64,000 nt of DNA, taken from Niveispirillum sp943371025 (lineage in GTDB: Bacteria > Pseudomonadota > Alphaproteobacteria > Azospirillales > Azospirillaceae). Each line of letters starts with the position of its first letter. Positions within the stretch are counted from its first letter, which is position 1. The position numbers and the translations under genes were made by a program. Below are positions 8,967-18,122 of the stretch, piece by piece. The notes beneath the pieces were generated by a model that searched no databases, was not told where the DNA came from, and worked only from the letters and a program-made list of their open reading frames with translations. The stretch lies in NCBI GenBank assembly GCA_943371025.1, contig CALRTC020000025.1, positions 34,706-98,705 of the forward strand. The letters are read 5' to 3'.

Positions 8967-9064
8967 GGCACCCCCGAAGACATGCGTGATGCACGAACCA
9001 TAAAACAGCCTGCCGCCATGGTGCGCGCAAAGGCGGCCCCATCGCGGCAGACTATGCCGGTCAT
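8963..9064 (-). CDS. Possible 33-residue ORF between TonB receptor and PepSY reductase
   Basis: An ATG at 9064 opens a 33-codon frame beginning MTGIVCRDGAAF, whose TGA overlaps the ATG of the PepSY reductase (CCATGAGG). It starts five bases after the receptor's stop codon. The tight fit allows a coupling peptide or small membrane partner, but there is no clear ribosome-binding site and I recognise no family. Confidence 0.25.
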   Translation of the reverse strand: MTGIVCRDGAAFARTMAAGCFMVRASRMSSGVP

Positions 9065-9069
9065 GCCAT

Positions 9070-11178
9070 TCAGAACCGTGTCGTCACCGCGAATTTCACC
9101 GTCATGGGCAGGGACGGGCTCAACAGGTTGGCACCGGTCGCCGCCCAGTATTTCTTGTCGGTCAGGTTCTCGCCATTCAGGCGGAAGGTGACGGGATGGT
9201 CCGCGATCTCCGTGCTGTAGCGGACACCGGCATTGAAGGTCGTGTAGCCATCGATGAAGGCGGTGTTCTGATTGTTGATGGCCCGGTTGCCGACATAGAA
9301 CAGACCGGCGGAGACGCCCAGTCCTTCGACCATCTCCGGCTTATATTCCGCGAACAGCGAAGCCGTGTATTTCGCCGTGTTTTCCGGGCGCTTGCCGATC
9401 ACGGCCGTGCTGGCGGCCTTTTCCTGGGCGGCATCCAGATACATGGCCGTGGCGAAGACCGACAGGCGCTCCGTCACCTCGCCTGTGGCGCTGGCTTCCC
9501 AGCCCTTGAAGATGGTGCGGCCGTCCTGCACATAGCGGTTGGCGCTGTTCAGGAAGGAGGAGGCGCGGTCGATATCGAAATAGGTCAGAGAGACCATCAG
9601 GCCCTTCTGCGGTTCGATCTTGATACCGGCTTCCTTCTGTTTGGACATGGCGGGCGGCAGCACCTCACCCCCGTTGGCGGCGGTCAGCGGGGCCACCCCG
9701 CCTTCCTCCAGCCCTTCGATATAGGTGGCATAGAGGCTGATCCAGTCCTGCGGCTTCACGACGACGCCATAGGAGGGGGAGGTCTTGGTCGTGCTGTAGG
9801 GCGTGCCCGTCAGCGACTTGTTTTCATAGTCGGTATAGCGCGCGCCGACCAGCACATCGATCCAGCGATCATAGGAGATGCGGTCGAAAATATAGGCGCC
9901 CTGGTCCGTGATCTTGGACGGGTTGGGCACCACGCGTGCCGGCAGCGGCGTTTCGGCCACGCGGACCGGGTTATAGTAATTCTGGGCGTAGTTGACGGTC
10001 GGATTGCTGGGCGTTTCCGCCGTGCGGGTGTTGATGGTGCCACCCACCGACAATTGGTGCGTCAGCGGGCCCGTCTCAAACGCGCCGGCCAGTTCGGTGC
10101 GATAATTCTCGTTCACATAATCATTGCCGTTGGACAGCAACACCTGCAACGTTCCCGCCCCGGTGGTCAGGTTGTAGTTGCGGAACGTATTGTAATGCCG
10201 GTCGCGCGACAGATCGGACCGGCCAGCCTGCGCCGTTATCGACCAATTGTCGGCAAAGCGCCATTCGACATGGGCCATCAGGTTCAGTTCGTTGGCGTCT
10301 GAATACATCCATTCCGACGACAGGCTTTTCTTCGGATCCCATAGGGGCGGCAGCACGGTGACACCATTGACGGCCGCAGGCAGGGTGATGGTCGCCGTCT
10401 CCGTGATCTTCTTATCGATATATTCCGCATCAAGACGGACCTTCACCGTCTCCACCGGGTCCCAGTCGAAGGCCACGGCCCCCACGGTGCGGTGACCATC
10501 CACCGCATCCACCCCGGTTTCCAGCCAACCCTGTACCGCATTCACGCGCAGGCCAAACTGATCCTCTTCCCCGAACCGGCGCGACATGTCGGCATGCACG
10601 CCCACGCCGCCGAACTGATTGCCGCTCAGGGTAACCTCGTTCAGCGTGTCGCCCGTGGGGCGCTTCATGGTCAGGTTGACGATACCGGCCGGTGTCGTGA
10701 ACCCGTAATAGAGCGAGGCGACACCTTTCAGTACCTCCATGCGCTCCTTGTCCTCCATGGGCAGGTCGATCTGGTTCACGATCGGCAATGACCCGTTCAT
10801 GCGGTAATTGCTGCGGTTTTCAACCGGGATGCCGCGGATGGCCAGATTGGCGTAAACGGCGGGGCTGACCTGGGAATAGGTCACGCCGGCGGTATTGCGC
10901 ACCGCGTCGCCCATGCTGGTCACCTGCTGCGCGTCCAGCAGATCGCGCGGCATGATATTGACCGTCAGCGGCGTATCCATCATGCGGGCACCCCGGAAGG
11001 TACCGGCCTGTACATAATCGGCGCCGAAACTGTTCTTGCGGTCGGCCGTGACAATGATCTCTTCCAGCAGGACGCCGCTGTCGGTCCCGGTCACACTCTG
11101 AGCGTTTGCAACACTAAAATACATGAATTGACCAAGAATGGTGGCACAGAGTGCTGTGCCCGCAGCGATCTTCCTCAT
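9070..11178 (-). CDS. TonB-dependent siderophore receptor
   Basis: 702 residues from the ATG at 11178, giving a signal peptide ending at NAQS. A TonB-box-like stretch (LLEEIIVTADRK) comes next. The plug domain has MDTPLTVNIMPRDLLDAQQ and RGIPVENRS, as in the FhuA/FoxA group of siderophore receptors. The beta-barrel ends in the canonical terminal Phe (KFAVTTRF). With the downstream PepSY reductase it would import and reduce a ferric chelate. Iron supply fits the many iron-dependent oxygenases in the window, though that link is only inference. The ligand cannot be named. Confidence 0.93.
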   Translation of the reverse strand: MRKIAAGTALCATILGQFMYFSVANAQSVTGTDSGVLLEEIIVTADRKNSFGADYVQAGTFRGARMMDTPLTVNIMPRDLLDAQQVTSMGDAVRNTAGVTYSQVSPAVYANLAIRGIPVENRSNYRMNGSLPIVNQIDLPMEDKERMEVLKGVASLYYGFTTPAGIVNLTMKRPTGDTLNEVTLSGNQFGGVGVHADMSRRFGEEDQFGLRVNAVQGWLETGVDAVDGHRTVGAVAFDWDPVETVKVRLDAEYIDKKITETATITLPAAVNGVTVLPPLWDPKKSLSSEWMYSDANELNLMAHVEWRFADNWSITAQAGRSDLSRDRHYNTFRNYNLTTGAGTLQVLLSNGNDYVNENYRTELAGAFETGPLTHQLSVGGTINTRTAETPSNPTVNYAQNYYNPVRVAETPLPARVVPNPSKITDQGAYIFDRISYDRWIDVLVGARYTDYENKSLTGTPYSTTKTSPSYGVVVKPQDWISLYATYIEGLEEGGVAPLTAANGGEVLPPAMSKQKEAGIKIEPQKGLMVSLTYFDIDRASSFLNSANRYVQDGRTIFKGWEASATGEVTERLSVFATAMYLDAAQEKAASTAVIGKRPENTAKYTASLFAEYKPEMVEGLGVSAGLFYVGNRAINNQNTAFIDGYTTFNAGVRYSTEIADHPVTFRLNGENLTDKKYWAATGANLLSPSLPMTVKFAVTTRF

Positions 11179-11861
11179 GTCTGAAGTCCCCTGTTTGTAA
11201 ATTTCGCCATCTTGTTTTGCGCCCCCTGTCCCGGTGGCTGCCTTCGGGATCGACAATAGCATTATGTTAAAACAGAAAACAATACACTTTGCGGCAAGGC
11301 GGGGAACTTCATGTGCTGGCCGCACACGCGGGGGCTCTGTTGCAAAGTTTTGAAAAAGGCGCCTGAAGGCACCAACCGGTTTGGCTGTCAGATCAGACAG
11401 GCACCCCAGTGAGCCGTGACCGTGGACCGGTGGTGGTGAGAACCTGTCAGGTGGTGGTGACAGAAAACATCGAAACGGGGTTGGATGTGTGGCGGGTAAT
11501 ATCGGCGAGGACACCTCCCCTGTACCCCCTCCTGCGGCGCTGACGACATCGTCGTGGGCAAGCCGGGATCGGCGAGTAGGATCGGCTCACGTTGGCGACC
11601 CTGGGGCCCCGGCCTGGGGCCCCGGCCTGCGGCCACCCCCAGGCCCGCCCGTCCGTGCTCGCGGCAACCGGCGTTCGGACGGGCTGGATCCCCGTGCCAT
11701 GTGGATCGAATGCCGTATCGATTGACGCCCTTACCTAGGTTTTCCGTTCCGTTGCTCCTCGACTCCCTAGAGCCGGAGAACGCGCTTGACCCAAGGTTGA
11801 GATGGAATGGTCGTGGTCTGCTTCAGCTCGCCCCGCCTATTCCATGGTGCCTCGTATTCAA
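11179..11861. other. Gene-free stretch: receptor promoter plus insertion-sequence debris
   Basis: No frame here looks like a real protein. The first 150 bases are AT-rich and should carry the receptor promoter. GGCTCTGTTGCAAAGTTTT at 11334-11352 looks like the terminal repeat of an IS6-type insertion sequence, and the sequence after it is low-quality GC-rich debris, including a GGGGCCCCGGCCTGGGGCCCCGG run near 11603. The stretch marks the boundary between the iron-uptake genes and the hpa operon. Confidence 0.55.
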
Positions 11862-12674
11862 TCAATAAACACCGCCGACACCACCGGCACTCGGCCCATC
11901 CTGCTTCCTGAAGGTGGCCAGAAGGTTGTCGGCGGCCTTGACCAGCAGGCCGACATCACTGCCCACGGCGACGAACCCGAAACCCAGGTCGATATAGCGC
12001 TGGGCCAGCACGGGATCGGCCATCAGGATGCCGGCTGCCTTGCCGGCATTACGGATGGTGGACAGGCTGGCTTCGATCACGGCCTGCACAGCCGGGTGGC
12101 CGGGCTGGCCCCGGTAGCCCAGGGCGGCCGACAGATCGGCCGGGCCGATGAAGACCCCGTCCACGCCCGGCGTCTGGGCGATGGCTTTCAGGTTCTCCAC
12201 GCCCAGCGCCGTTTCCACCTGCACCAGAAGGCAGATCTGGGCATCCGCATCGGCCAGATAGGCTGGGGTCCGGTTATAGGCCGATGCACGGACGATGCCG
12301 CTGCCCACCCCGCGCACGCCGTCGGGCGGATAGCGGCAGGCCCGGACCAGCCCGGCCGCCTGTTCGGCCGTCTCCACCATCGGCACCAGCAGGGTCTGGA
12401 AACCAATATCCAGGTACTGCTTGATGATCCGCGTTTCCCCCACCGGCACGCGCCCCACGGGATGGGTGGCGGGGAAGGCGGCGACGGCCTGCAACTGGGC
12501 CAGCAGCGACGGGATCTCGTTCGGCCCATGTTCGCCATCCAGCAACAGCCAGTCGAAGCCGGCTCCGGCGCACAGCTCCGCCGTGACCGGATTGGCCAAT
12601 GCCTGCCACAGTCCCAGTTGCAGGCGCCCTTCGGTCAGTGCCTGCTTGAACCGGTTGATCGCGACGCCCGCCAT
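11862..12674 (-). CDS. hpaI: 4-hydroxy-2-oxoheptane-1,7-dioate aldolase
   Basis: 270 residues of the HpcH/HpaI class II aldolase family. It splits 4-hydroxy-2-oxoheptanedioate into pyruvate and succinic semialdehyde, the last carbon-cleaving step of homoprotocatechuate breakdown. Visible landmarks are FDWLLLDGEHGPNE near residue 40, QTLLVPMVETAEQA near 90, and GPADLSAALG near 175, containing metal- and oxyanion-binding residues. The ATG overlaps the hydratase TGA by one base, so the two are coupled. It is the last gene of the hpa operon. Enzymes of this type accept shorter hydroxy-oxoacids, so it may also serve the 45-62 kb island, which lacks its own aldolase. Confidence 0.93.
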   Translation of the reverse strand: MAGVAINRFKQALTEGRLQLGLWQALANPVTAELCAGAGFDWLLLDGEHGPNEIPSLLAQLQAVAAFPATHPVGRVPVGETRIIKQYLDIGFQTLLVPMVETAEQAAGLVRACRYPPDGVRGVGSGIVRASAYNRTPAYLADADAQICLLVQVETALGVENLKAIAQTPGVDGVFIGPADLSAALGYRGQPGHPAVQAVIEASLSTIRNAGKAAGILMADPVLAQRYIDLGFGFVAVGSDVGLLVKAADNLLATFRKQDGPSAGGVGGVY

Positions 12675-13477
12675 CACACGAACCTCATGGAGACATTGCC
12701 CAGCGGGCCATAGTCGATATGGAAGGTGTCACCGGCCCGTGCGGGGATCGGTGCCGTGAAGGACCCACCCAGGATCACCTGGCCCGGCTCCAGCGTCACG
12801 CCATGGGGGTGCAGCTTGTTGGCCAGCCAGGCCGGCCCGTTCAGCGGGTTGTTCAGCACGGCCACGGCCACGCCGCTTTCTTCCACCACCCCGTTGCGGT
12901 AAAGGGCGGCCGACACGCGCGACAGGTCCACATCCATCGGGCGGATGGCGCGTCCGCCCAGCACGACCCCGGCATTGGCGGCATTGTCGGAGATGGTGTC
13001 GAACACCTTGCGGGTGACCTTCGTTTCCGGGTCGACCTGCTGGATGCGGGCGTCGATGATCTCGATCGCCGGCACGACATAATCAGTTGCGGCCAGAACG
13101 TCGAAGATGGTGCAGTCGGGACCCGTCAGCCGGTCCTTCAGGATGAAGGCCAGTTCCACCTCCACCCTGGGCACGATGAAGCGCGACATGGGGATGTCGC
13201 TGCCATCGGCGAAGAACATGTCGTCCAGCAGCACGCCGTAATCGGGCTCCGTGATGTTGGATGACCGCTGCATGGCCTTGGAGGTCAGGCCGATCTTGTG
13301 GCCCTTCATCCGGCGGCCCGATGCCAGCTTCAGGTCCACCCAGGCACGCTGGATGGCATAGGCGTCGTCGATACTGATGTCGGGATGGTCCAGCGAGAAC
13401 TGATGGACCTGGCTGTTGGTGCGCTCCGCCACGTCCAGGCGGTGGGCAAGGTCGGCGATGATGGATTGGTCGAGCAT
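12674..13477 (-). CDS. hpaH: 2-oxo-hept-4-ene-1,7-dioate hydratase
   Basis: 267 residues starting MLDQSIIADLAHRL at 13477. It hydrates the linear dienoate formed by the isomerase/decarboxylase HpaG and supplies HpaI. The family pattern is clear: GHKIGLTSKAMQ near residue 70, PDYGVLLDDMF, then VEVELAFILKDRL with metal-binding Glu residues, and AAIEIIDAR-type EIIDARIQ near 150. It lies between the succinic semialdehyde dehydrogenase and the aldolase in the operon. The 2-hydroxypentadienoate hydratase at 44972 is a paralogue, but this copy's context assigns it to the seven-carbon pathway. Confidence 0.93.
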   Translation of the reverse strand: MLDQSIIADLAHRLDVAERTNSQVHQFSLDHPDISIDDAYAIQRAWVDLKLASGRRMKGHKIGLTSKAMQRSSNITEPDYGVLLDDMFFADGSDIPMSRFIVPRVEVELAFILKDRLTGPDCTIFDVLAATDYVVPAIEIIDARIQQVDPETKVTRKVFDTISDNAANAGVVLGGRAIRPMDVDLSRVSAALYRNGVVEESGVAVAVLNNPLNGPAWLANKLHPHGVTLEPGQVILGGSFTAPIPARAGDTFHIDYGPLGNVSMRFV

Positions 13478-13484
13478 GTTCGGC

Positions 13485-14966
13485 TTACCCCAGTCCGCCC
13501 AGGCAGACATATTTGATGGATTGGTAATCATCCAGCCCGTGCGAGGAACCTTCGCGGCCATAGCCGGACTGCTTTACGCCGCCGAACGGTGCGCTTTCGG
13601 TGGAAATGCTGCCGTCATTGATGCCGACCATGCCCACATCCAGGCGGCTGGTCAGACGCCAGATGCGCCGGTTGTCGGATGTGCAGGCGTAGGCGGCCAG
13701 ACCATAGGGCGTGGCATTGGCGCGCGCGATGGCCTCTTCCTCCGTCGTGAAACGCTGGATGGCGACGACGGGGCCGAAGATTTCCTCACATGACAGGGCC
13801 ATGCCGGGTGCGACATCGGTCAACAGGGTCGGCCGGAAGAAGAAGCCCGGCCGGTCGATCCGCGACCCGCCCACCAGGACCTTGGCGCCCTTGGCAACGG
13901 CATCCACGACCAGTCGTTCCACCTTGTCCAGGGCGCGATCATTGATCAGGGGGCCGATATCGGCATGACCATCGGCCGCGGCCCCAATCGTCAGGGCCTT
14001 GACCGCGACCTGCAAACGGGCGACGAAGGCATCATGGATGCCGTCCTGCACCATCACGCGGTTGGCGGCGATGCAGGCCTGACCGCCATTGCGGAACTTG
14101 GCCTGCATCAGCGCCTTGATGGCGATATCCAGGTCGGCATCGTCAAAGACGATGAAGGGGGCATCGCCGCCCAGTTCCATGGAAACCCGCTTCAGCGTTT
14201 GCGCCGACCCGCGCGCCAGCAGGCGGCCGACGGGGGTGGACCCGGTGAAGGACACCTTGCGCACCCGCTCATCCGCCAGCCAGGTATCCGACACTTCCGG
14301 CGTTTTCCCGCGTGACGCGGGGACAAGGTTGATGGCGCCGGCCGGCAGCCCCGCTTCTTCGGCCAGCACGGCCAGGGCCAGGGCCGAATGCGGCGTGTCT
14401 TCCGCCGGTTTGCCCACGACGGTACAGCCTGCGGCAAGTGCGGGGGCCATCTTGCGGGCGATCATGGCCATGGGGAAGTTCCAGGGCGTGATGACGGCCA
14501 CGACGCCGACCGGTTCCTTCACCGTCAGCATGCGGCGGTCGCCCAGCGGGGCGGGCAGCATCTCCCCCTCGGCCCGCTTGATCTCCTCGGCGAACCACTC
14601 GATGTAGGAGGCGCCATAGCCGATCTCGCCACGCGCTTCCAGCAGGGGCTTGCCCATCTCCCAGGACAGGATTTTCGCCAGATCGTCGCGGTGCTTCACC
14701 ACCAGTTCGAACCAGCGGCGCAGCAGGGCGGAACGGTGCTTTGCCGTGGTGAAACGCCAGTCGGCAAAACACTTCGCCGCCGCATCGACGGCCTGCTGCG
14801 CCAGATCGGCGCTGCCCTCCGCCACCCGGGTGATGACCGCGCCCGTGGCTGGGTCGATCACATCGAAGGTCTCGGCCCCCTCCAGCCAGCACCCGCCGAT
14901 ATAGGCCCCGAAACGCAGCAGGTCGGGGCGGTCAAGGGCCAGCAGGCCCATGGGCAATCCGCTCAT
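13485..14966 (-). CDS. NAD(P)-dependent succinic semialdehyde dehydrogenase
   Basis: 493 residues of the aldehyde dehydrogenase superfamily. The catalytic segment is NGGQACIAANR (Cys about residue 300) and the general-base Glu lies in SMELGGDAPFIVFDD. PWNFPMAMIARKMAPALAAG matches the GabD subgroup. HpaI releases succinic semialdehyde, so a dehydrogenase turning it into succinate is the expected last step. Its position inside the hpa operon supports that. The other dehydrogenase of the operon, at 16656, is HpaE. The start at 14966 (MSGLPMGLLAL) was chosen over a longer frame because it gives the normal family length and follows HpaF by four bases. Confidence 0.9.
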   Translation of the reverse strand: MSGLPMGLLALDRPDLLRFGAYIGGCWLEGAETFDVIDPATGAVITRVAEGSADLAQQAVDAAAKCFADWRFTTAKHRSALLRRWFELVVKHRDDLAKILSWEMGKPLLEARGEIGYGASYIEWFAEEIKRAEGEMLPAPLGDRRMLTVKEPVGVVAVITPWNFPMAMIARKMAPALAAGCTVVGKPAEDTPHSALALAVLAEEAGLPAGAINLVPASRGKTPEVSDTWLADERVRKVSFTGSTPVGRLLARGSAQTLKRVSMELGGDAPFIVFDDADLDIAIKALMQAKFRNGGQACIAANRVMVQDGIHDAFVARLQVAVKALTIGAAADGHADIGPLINDRALDKVERLVVDAVAKGAKVLVGGSRIDRPGFFFRPTLLTDVAPGMALSCEEIFGPVVAIQRFTTEEEAIARANATPYGLAAYACTSDNRRIWRLTSRLDVGMVGINDGSISTESAPFGGVKQSGYGREGSSHGLDDYQSIKYVCLGGLG

Positions 14967-14970
14967 GGAA

Positions 14971-15372
14971 TCAATCCTTCCGTTCCGGTGTGCGGAACCG
15001 TGCGTGGATATTATTCTTCTTGAAGGAACCGGCTTCGTCCGCTTCCTCCACATACAGCGACAGGGCCAGATACCGACTGACGAACAGGGCGGCGAAATGT
15101 TCCTCGACAATGCCGAACAGGCCGCCGAAGAAGACCTTCTTGAAATCATCCGGCCGGCCGGGTCCCAACTTGACCGTCAGATTGACGAAGGCATCATCTT
15201 CCATGCCGTCGGCGATGACATATTCGGTCAGGCGGATGGCGCGCACGCGCACGCCGCCCTTGGGAAACACCCCGCCGCTGTCGCAAAGCCGGGCAGCCAC
15301 CTTGCGCAGCAGGCCGGGAATGTCAGCGTCGGCCCCCAGATTGTCGGTATATTCGACGATGCAATGGGGCAT
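14971..15372 (-). CDS. hpaF: 5-carboxymethyl-2-hydroxymuconate delta-isomerase
   Basis: 133 residues starting MPHCIVEYTDN. The mature-type N-terminal Pro1 acts as catalytic base in this tautomerase-superfamily enzyme, and this protein keeps it. Other family landmarks are VRAIRLTEYVIADG and FVNLTVKLGPGR. It isomerises 5-carboxymethyl-2-hydroxymuconate before decarboxylation. It sits between hpaD and the semialdehyde dehydrogenase and begins one base after the hpaD stop. The C-terminal extension (HARFRTPERKD) is slightly longer than in enteric HpaF. Confidence 0.94.
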   Translation of the reverse strand: MPHCIVEYTDNLGADADIPGLLRKVAARLCDSGGVFPKGGVRVRAIRLTEYVIADGMEDDAFVNLTVKLGPGRPDDFKKVFFGGLFGIVEEHFAALFVSRYLALSLYVEEADEAGSFKKNNIHARFRTPERKD

Positions 15373-15373
15373 G

Positions 15374-16201
15374 TCAGATGTCCTGGATATCCATGACGCC
15401 CACGGTGCAGCCGACAGCGAATTGCGGGATGGGGGCGTAGAACTGCACGTCGCCCCGGCCGCCGGCACAGGCCGCCAGCGCGATGAAGGTGCGGATCTCA
15501 AACCCGCCCTGGCCACCGTCGCGATAGGTTTCGGCGTCCGTGTAGCTGGTCAGCGCCGCCCGGTCGTTGCGCGACCAGCGATCCAGGAATTCCCGATCCC
15601 AGGCCTCGTTGATCTTGCCGCTGTCGGGCGTGGCCGGCCAGTGGGAGATGCCGCCCGTGGCCACGACGGCGATGCGTTCCGGCACGGCGTCGCAGGCCCG
15701 GCGCAGGGCCTGGCCAAAGGCCCAGGCGCGGTGCAGCGGGGTCAGCGGCGGGCCCTGGCAATTGATGTTGGCCGGGATGATCTTCAGATCATAGCGCGGC
15801 GTCAGGAAGTGCAGCGGCACGGAAATGCCGTGATCGAACTTCCATTCCTCGGCAAAGGCCACATCCACATCCTGCATCACGCGGGTGATGAGGCGCCGCG
15901 ACAGGTCGGCATCGCCGGGGATGCGGCTGTTGCGCTGGATGCGCAGCCATTTCTCATCCTCGATCGGGCCTTCATAATGGTCGGCCATGCCGATGGCATA
16001 GGCCGGCATGTTGTTCATGAAGAAATTGGCGAAATGCTCGGCCGCCACGACGACCAGCGCGTCGGGCCGGGCAGCCTCCAGTTGCTCCCGCATCTTCCCC
16101 AGTGCCGCGAAGAAGCCGTCGCGCTTGACCGGATCGGCGGTTTCGGGCCGGGCAGTGATGCCGGGGCCGTGACTGGTCACGCCTGCGAATACAAGGCTCA
16201 T
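15374..16201 (-). CDS. hpaD: Homoprotocatechuate 2,3-dioxygenase, class III extradiol (LigB-type catalytic subunit)
   Basis: 275 residues of the LigB superfamily, which opens the catechol ring next to the hydroxyls with Fe(II). Candidate ligands are visible: GVTSHGPGI (His near residue 10), VVVAAEHFANFF (His near 56) and the Glu of AFAEEWKFDHGI. TGGISHWPA contains another conserved His. Enteric HpaD is a single chain. Here a LigA-like small subunit gene overlaps the start by four bases, so this enzyme is probably two-subunit like protocatechuate 4,5-dioxygenase. Operon context points to homoprotocatechuate rather than protocatechuate. Confidence 0.9.
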   Translation of the reverse strand: MSLVFAGVTSHGPGITARPETADPVKRDGFFAALGKMREQLEAARPDALVVVAAEHFANFFMNNMPAYAIGMADHYEGPIEDEKWLRIQRNSRIPGDADLSRRLITRVMQDVDVAFAEEWKFDHGISVPLHFLTPRYDLKIIPANINCQGPPLTPLHRAWAFGQALRRACDAVPERIAVVATGGISHWPATPDSGKINEAWDREFLDRWSRNDRAALTSYTDAETYRDGGQGGFEIRTFIALAACAGGRGDVQFYAPIPQFAVGCTVGVMDIQDI

Positions 16202-16524
16202 AGTCCGGCCACCTTCTCATCGACCGATGTGGTCATGGTATAGACGCCGGCCCGCACCGGGCCGTACCGCCGCGTGCCCTCGCGCATCGCCTCCAGGTAA
16301 TCACCCCAGGGCAGACCGCAGAAGGCGGCGAAATGCATCAGGATCTGGCCGTTGACGCCCAGCACATAGATCAGGCCGATGTCGCGGGACAGCATGGCCC
16401 CGCGTTCCTCCGCATTCAGGTTGAACCGGTCCAGCACCGGGACGGGATCGGCCTTGAACGCGTCCTGCAGGTCGGGCTCGCGGTTCAAGGTGTAGAGCAG
16501 CTTTTGTAGCGCATAGAGGCTCAA
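16198..16524 (-). CDS. LigA-like small subunit of the extradiol dioxygenase
   Basis: 108 residues resembling the helical LigA subunit of protocatechuate 4,5-dioxygenase: LYALQKLLYTLNREPDLQDAFK at the start and LNAEERGAML in the middle, followed by LGVNGQILMHFAAFCG. In LigAB this subunit caps the active site of LigB. Its stop overlaps the hpaD start, which fits a fixed stoichiometry. It begins 28 bases downstream of an intergenic hairpin element that separates it from hpaE. A weak match to the operon's MarR operator (TGTACGTGTTTA, 16536-16547) precedes it, so a secondary promoter is possible. Confidence 0.85.
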   Translation of the reverse strand: MSLYALQKLLYTLNREPDLQDAFKADPVPVLDRFNLNAEERGAMLSRDIGLIYVLGVNGQILMHFAAFCGLPWGDYLEAMREGTRRYGPVRAGVYTMTTSVDEKVAGL

Positions 16525-16551
16525 TTCTTCCTCCCTGTACGTGTTTATGTT

Positions 16552-16656
16552 CCCTCAATCGCCGGGCGCCGCCATCCGGCGGCTTGGCTACGCGGCACGT
16601 GCCGCGCGGCGGCCGTCGCCGCCGTGCCAACGGTCAAGAATTTTGACCGTTGGCAT
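16552..16656 (-). repeat. Four-hairpin intergenic element, copy A
   Basis: Read on the minus strand, the element starts within the TGA stop codon of hpaE (TGATGCCAACGG) and ends ATTGAGGG. Its four stems are GCCAACGGTCAA/TTGACCGTTGGC, GGCGGC/GCCGCC, GCGGCAC/GTGCCGC and GCCGCC-GGAT-GGCGGC. Copies B and C keep the same architecture with different paired bases. It sits inside the hpa operon between hpaE and the LigA-like gene and could adjust transcript stability or termination. Confidence 0.85.
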
Positions 16657-18122
16657 CACACGCCCCACTTCGGGATGGGATGCGACCCCATGGAGACGCA
16701 GACATTCTTGACCTCGCAGAAGGTCTCGAAGCTGTATTCGCCGCCTTCGCGGGCCACACCGCTGTCCTTGACGCCACCGAAGGGCTGGCGCAGGTCGCGG
16801 ACATTCTGGCTGTTGATGAAGACCATACCGGCCTGGATGCCGCCCGCCAGCCGGTGCGCCTTGCCGATATCCTGGGTCCAGATATAGGAGGCCAGACCGT
16901 AGCGCACGTCGTTGGCCAGCCGTAGCCCCTCGGCCTCGTCCTTGAAGGGGATCAGACAGACGGCCGGGCCGAAAATCTCCTCCTGCGCGATGCGCATATT
17001 GTTGTCGACATGGGCGAAGACGGTGGGCTGGATGAAATTGCCGTTCTTCACGCGGTCGGGAAGACCGTCGGGGCGGCCCGTGCCACCGGCAACGATCTTC
17101 GCCCCTTCGCGTTCGGCCAGGTCGATATAGCCCGTCACCTTCTCCCAATGCTGTCGGGTGATCATGGCGCCGACCTGGGTCTTGGGGTCGCGCGGGTCGC
17201 CGACGCGGATGCGGCGTGCGCGCGCCGCGAATTCGGCCACGAACTTGTCGTAGATCGTTTCCTGGATGAAGATGCGCGACCCGGCGGTGCAGCGTTCCCC
17301 ATTCAGCGAGAAGATGGTGAACAGGGCTGCGTCCAGGGCGCGGCCTACATCCGCATCGTCGAAGATCAGCACCGGTGACTTGCCGCCCAGTTCCAGGGAC
17401 AGCTTTTTCATGCCCGCCACCTGGGCGATGTGATAGCCGGTGGTGGTGCCGCCGGTGAAGGAGATGGTGCGCACATCCTTGTGCTTCACCAGCGCCTCAC
17501 CCGCCGTGCGGCCAAGGCCATGCACCAGATTGAACACGCCCTTGGGCAATCCCGCCTCCAGCAGGATCTGGCCCAGCCGGTCGGCGGTCAGCGGCGACAG
17601 CTCGCTCATCTTCATGACGGCGGTATTGCCCAGCGCCAGACAGGGGGCCGTCTTCCAGGTCGCCGTCATGAACGGCACGTTCCAGGGCGAGATCAGGCCG
17701 CAGACGCCCACCGGCTGATACAGCGTGTAGTTCAGCATCTGGTCATCGACGGGATAGCAGCGCCCATCCATGCGCGTCGCCACTTCCGCGAAGAAGTGGA
17801 AATTGTCGGCGGCGCGCGGGATCAACTGGTGGCCGGTCTGGTGGATGGGCAGGCCCGTATCCTCCGTCTCCAGTGCCGCCAGTTCATCGACATGGGCGCT
17901 GATCAGGTCGCCGACGCGGCGCATGATGCGGGCGCGTTCCTTGGCGGGCGTGCCGGCCCATTTCGGAAAGGCTTCCTTGGCGGCGGCAACAGCCTGGGCA
18001 ATCTCGTGCTCGCCGCCGGCCGCTACCTCCGCCAGCACCTCCTGCGAAGCCGGGCTGACGCTTTCGAAACGGTCGGGGCTGTCGACGGACACGCCGCCGA
18101 TCAGGTGCTTGATGATGGTCAT
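16656..18122 (-). CDS. hpaE: 5-carboxymethyl-2-hydroxymuconic semialdehyde dehydrogenase
   Basis: 488 residues of the aldehyde dehydrogenase superfamily. The catalytic Cys lies in NGERCTAGSRI (about residue 285) and the Glu in KLSLELGGKSPVLIFDD. YTLYQPVGVCGLISPWNVPFM and the end CVSMGSHPIPKWGV match HpaE closely. It oxidises the ring-cleavage product of HpaD to 5-carboxymethyl-2-hydroxymuconate, the substrate of HpaF. The stop of the hpaE start region is coupled to hpaG2 by a four-base overlap. The 3' end runs directly into repeat copy A, whose first base is the first base of the stop codon. Confidence 0.95.
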   Translation of the reverse strand: MTIIKHLIGGVSVDSPDRFESVSPASQEVLAEVAAGGEHEIAQAVAAAKEAFPKWAGTPAKERARIMRRVGDLISAHVDELAALETEDTGLPIHQTGHQLIPRAADNFHFFAEVATRMDGRCYPVDDQMLNYTLYQPVGVCGLISPWNVPFMTATWKTAPCLALGNTAVMKMSELSPLTADRLGQILLEAGLPKGVFNLVHGLGRTAGEALVKHKDVRTISFTGGTTTGYHIAQVAGMKKLSLELGGKSPVLIFDDADVGRALDAALFTIFSLNGERCTAGSRIFIQETIYDKFVAEFAARARRIRVGDPRDPKTQVGAMITRQHWEKVTGYIDLAEREGAKIVAGGTGRPDGLPDRVKNGNFIQPTVFAHVDNNMRIAQEEIFGPAVCLIPFKDEAEGLRLANDVRYGLASYIWTQDIGKAHRLAGGIQAGMVFINSQNVRDLRQPFGGVKDSGVAREGGEYSFETFCEVKNVCVSMGSHPIPKWGV

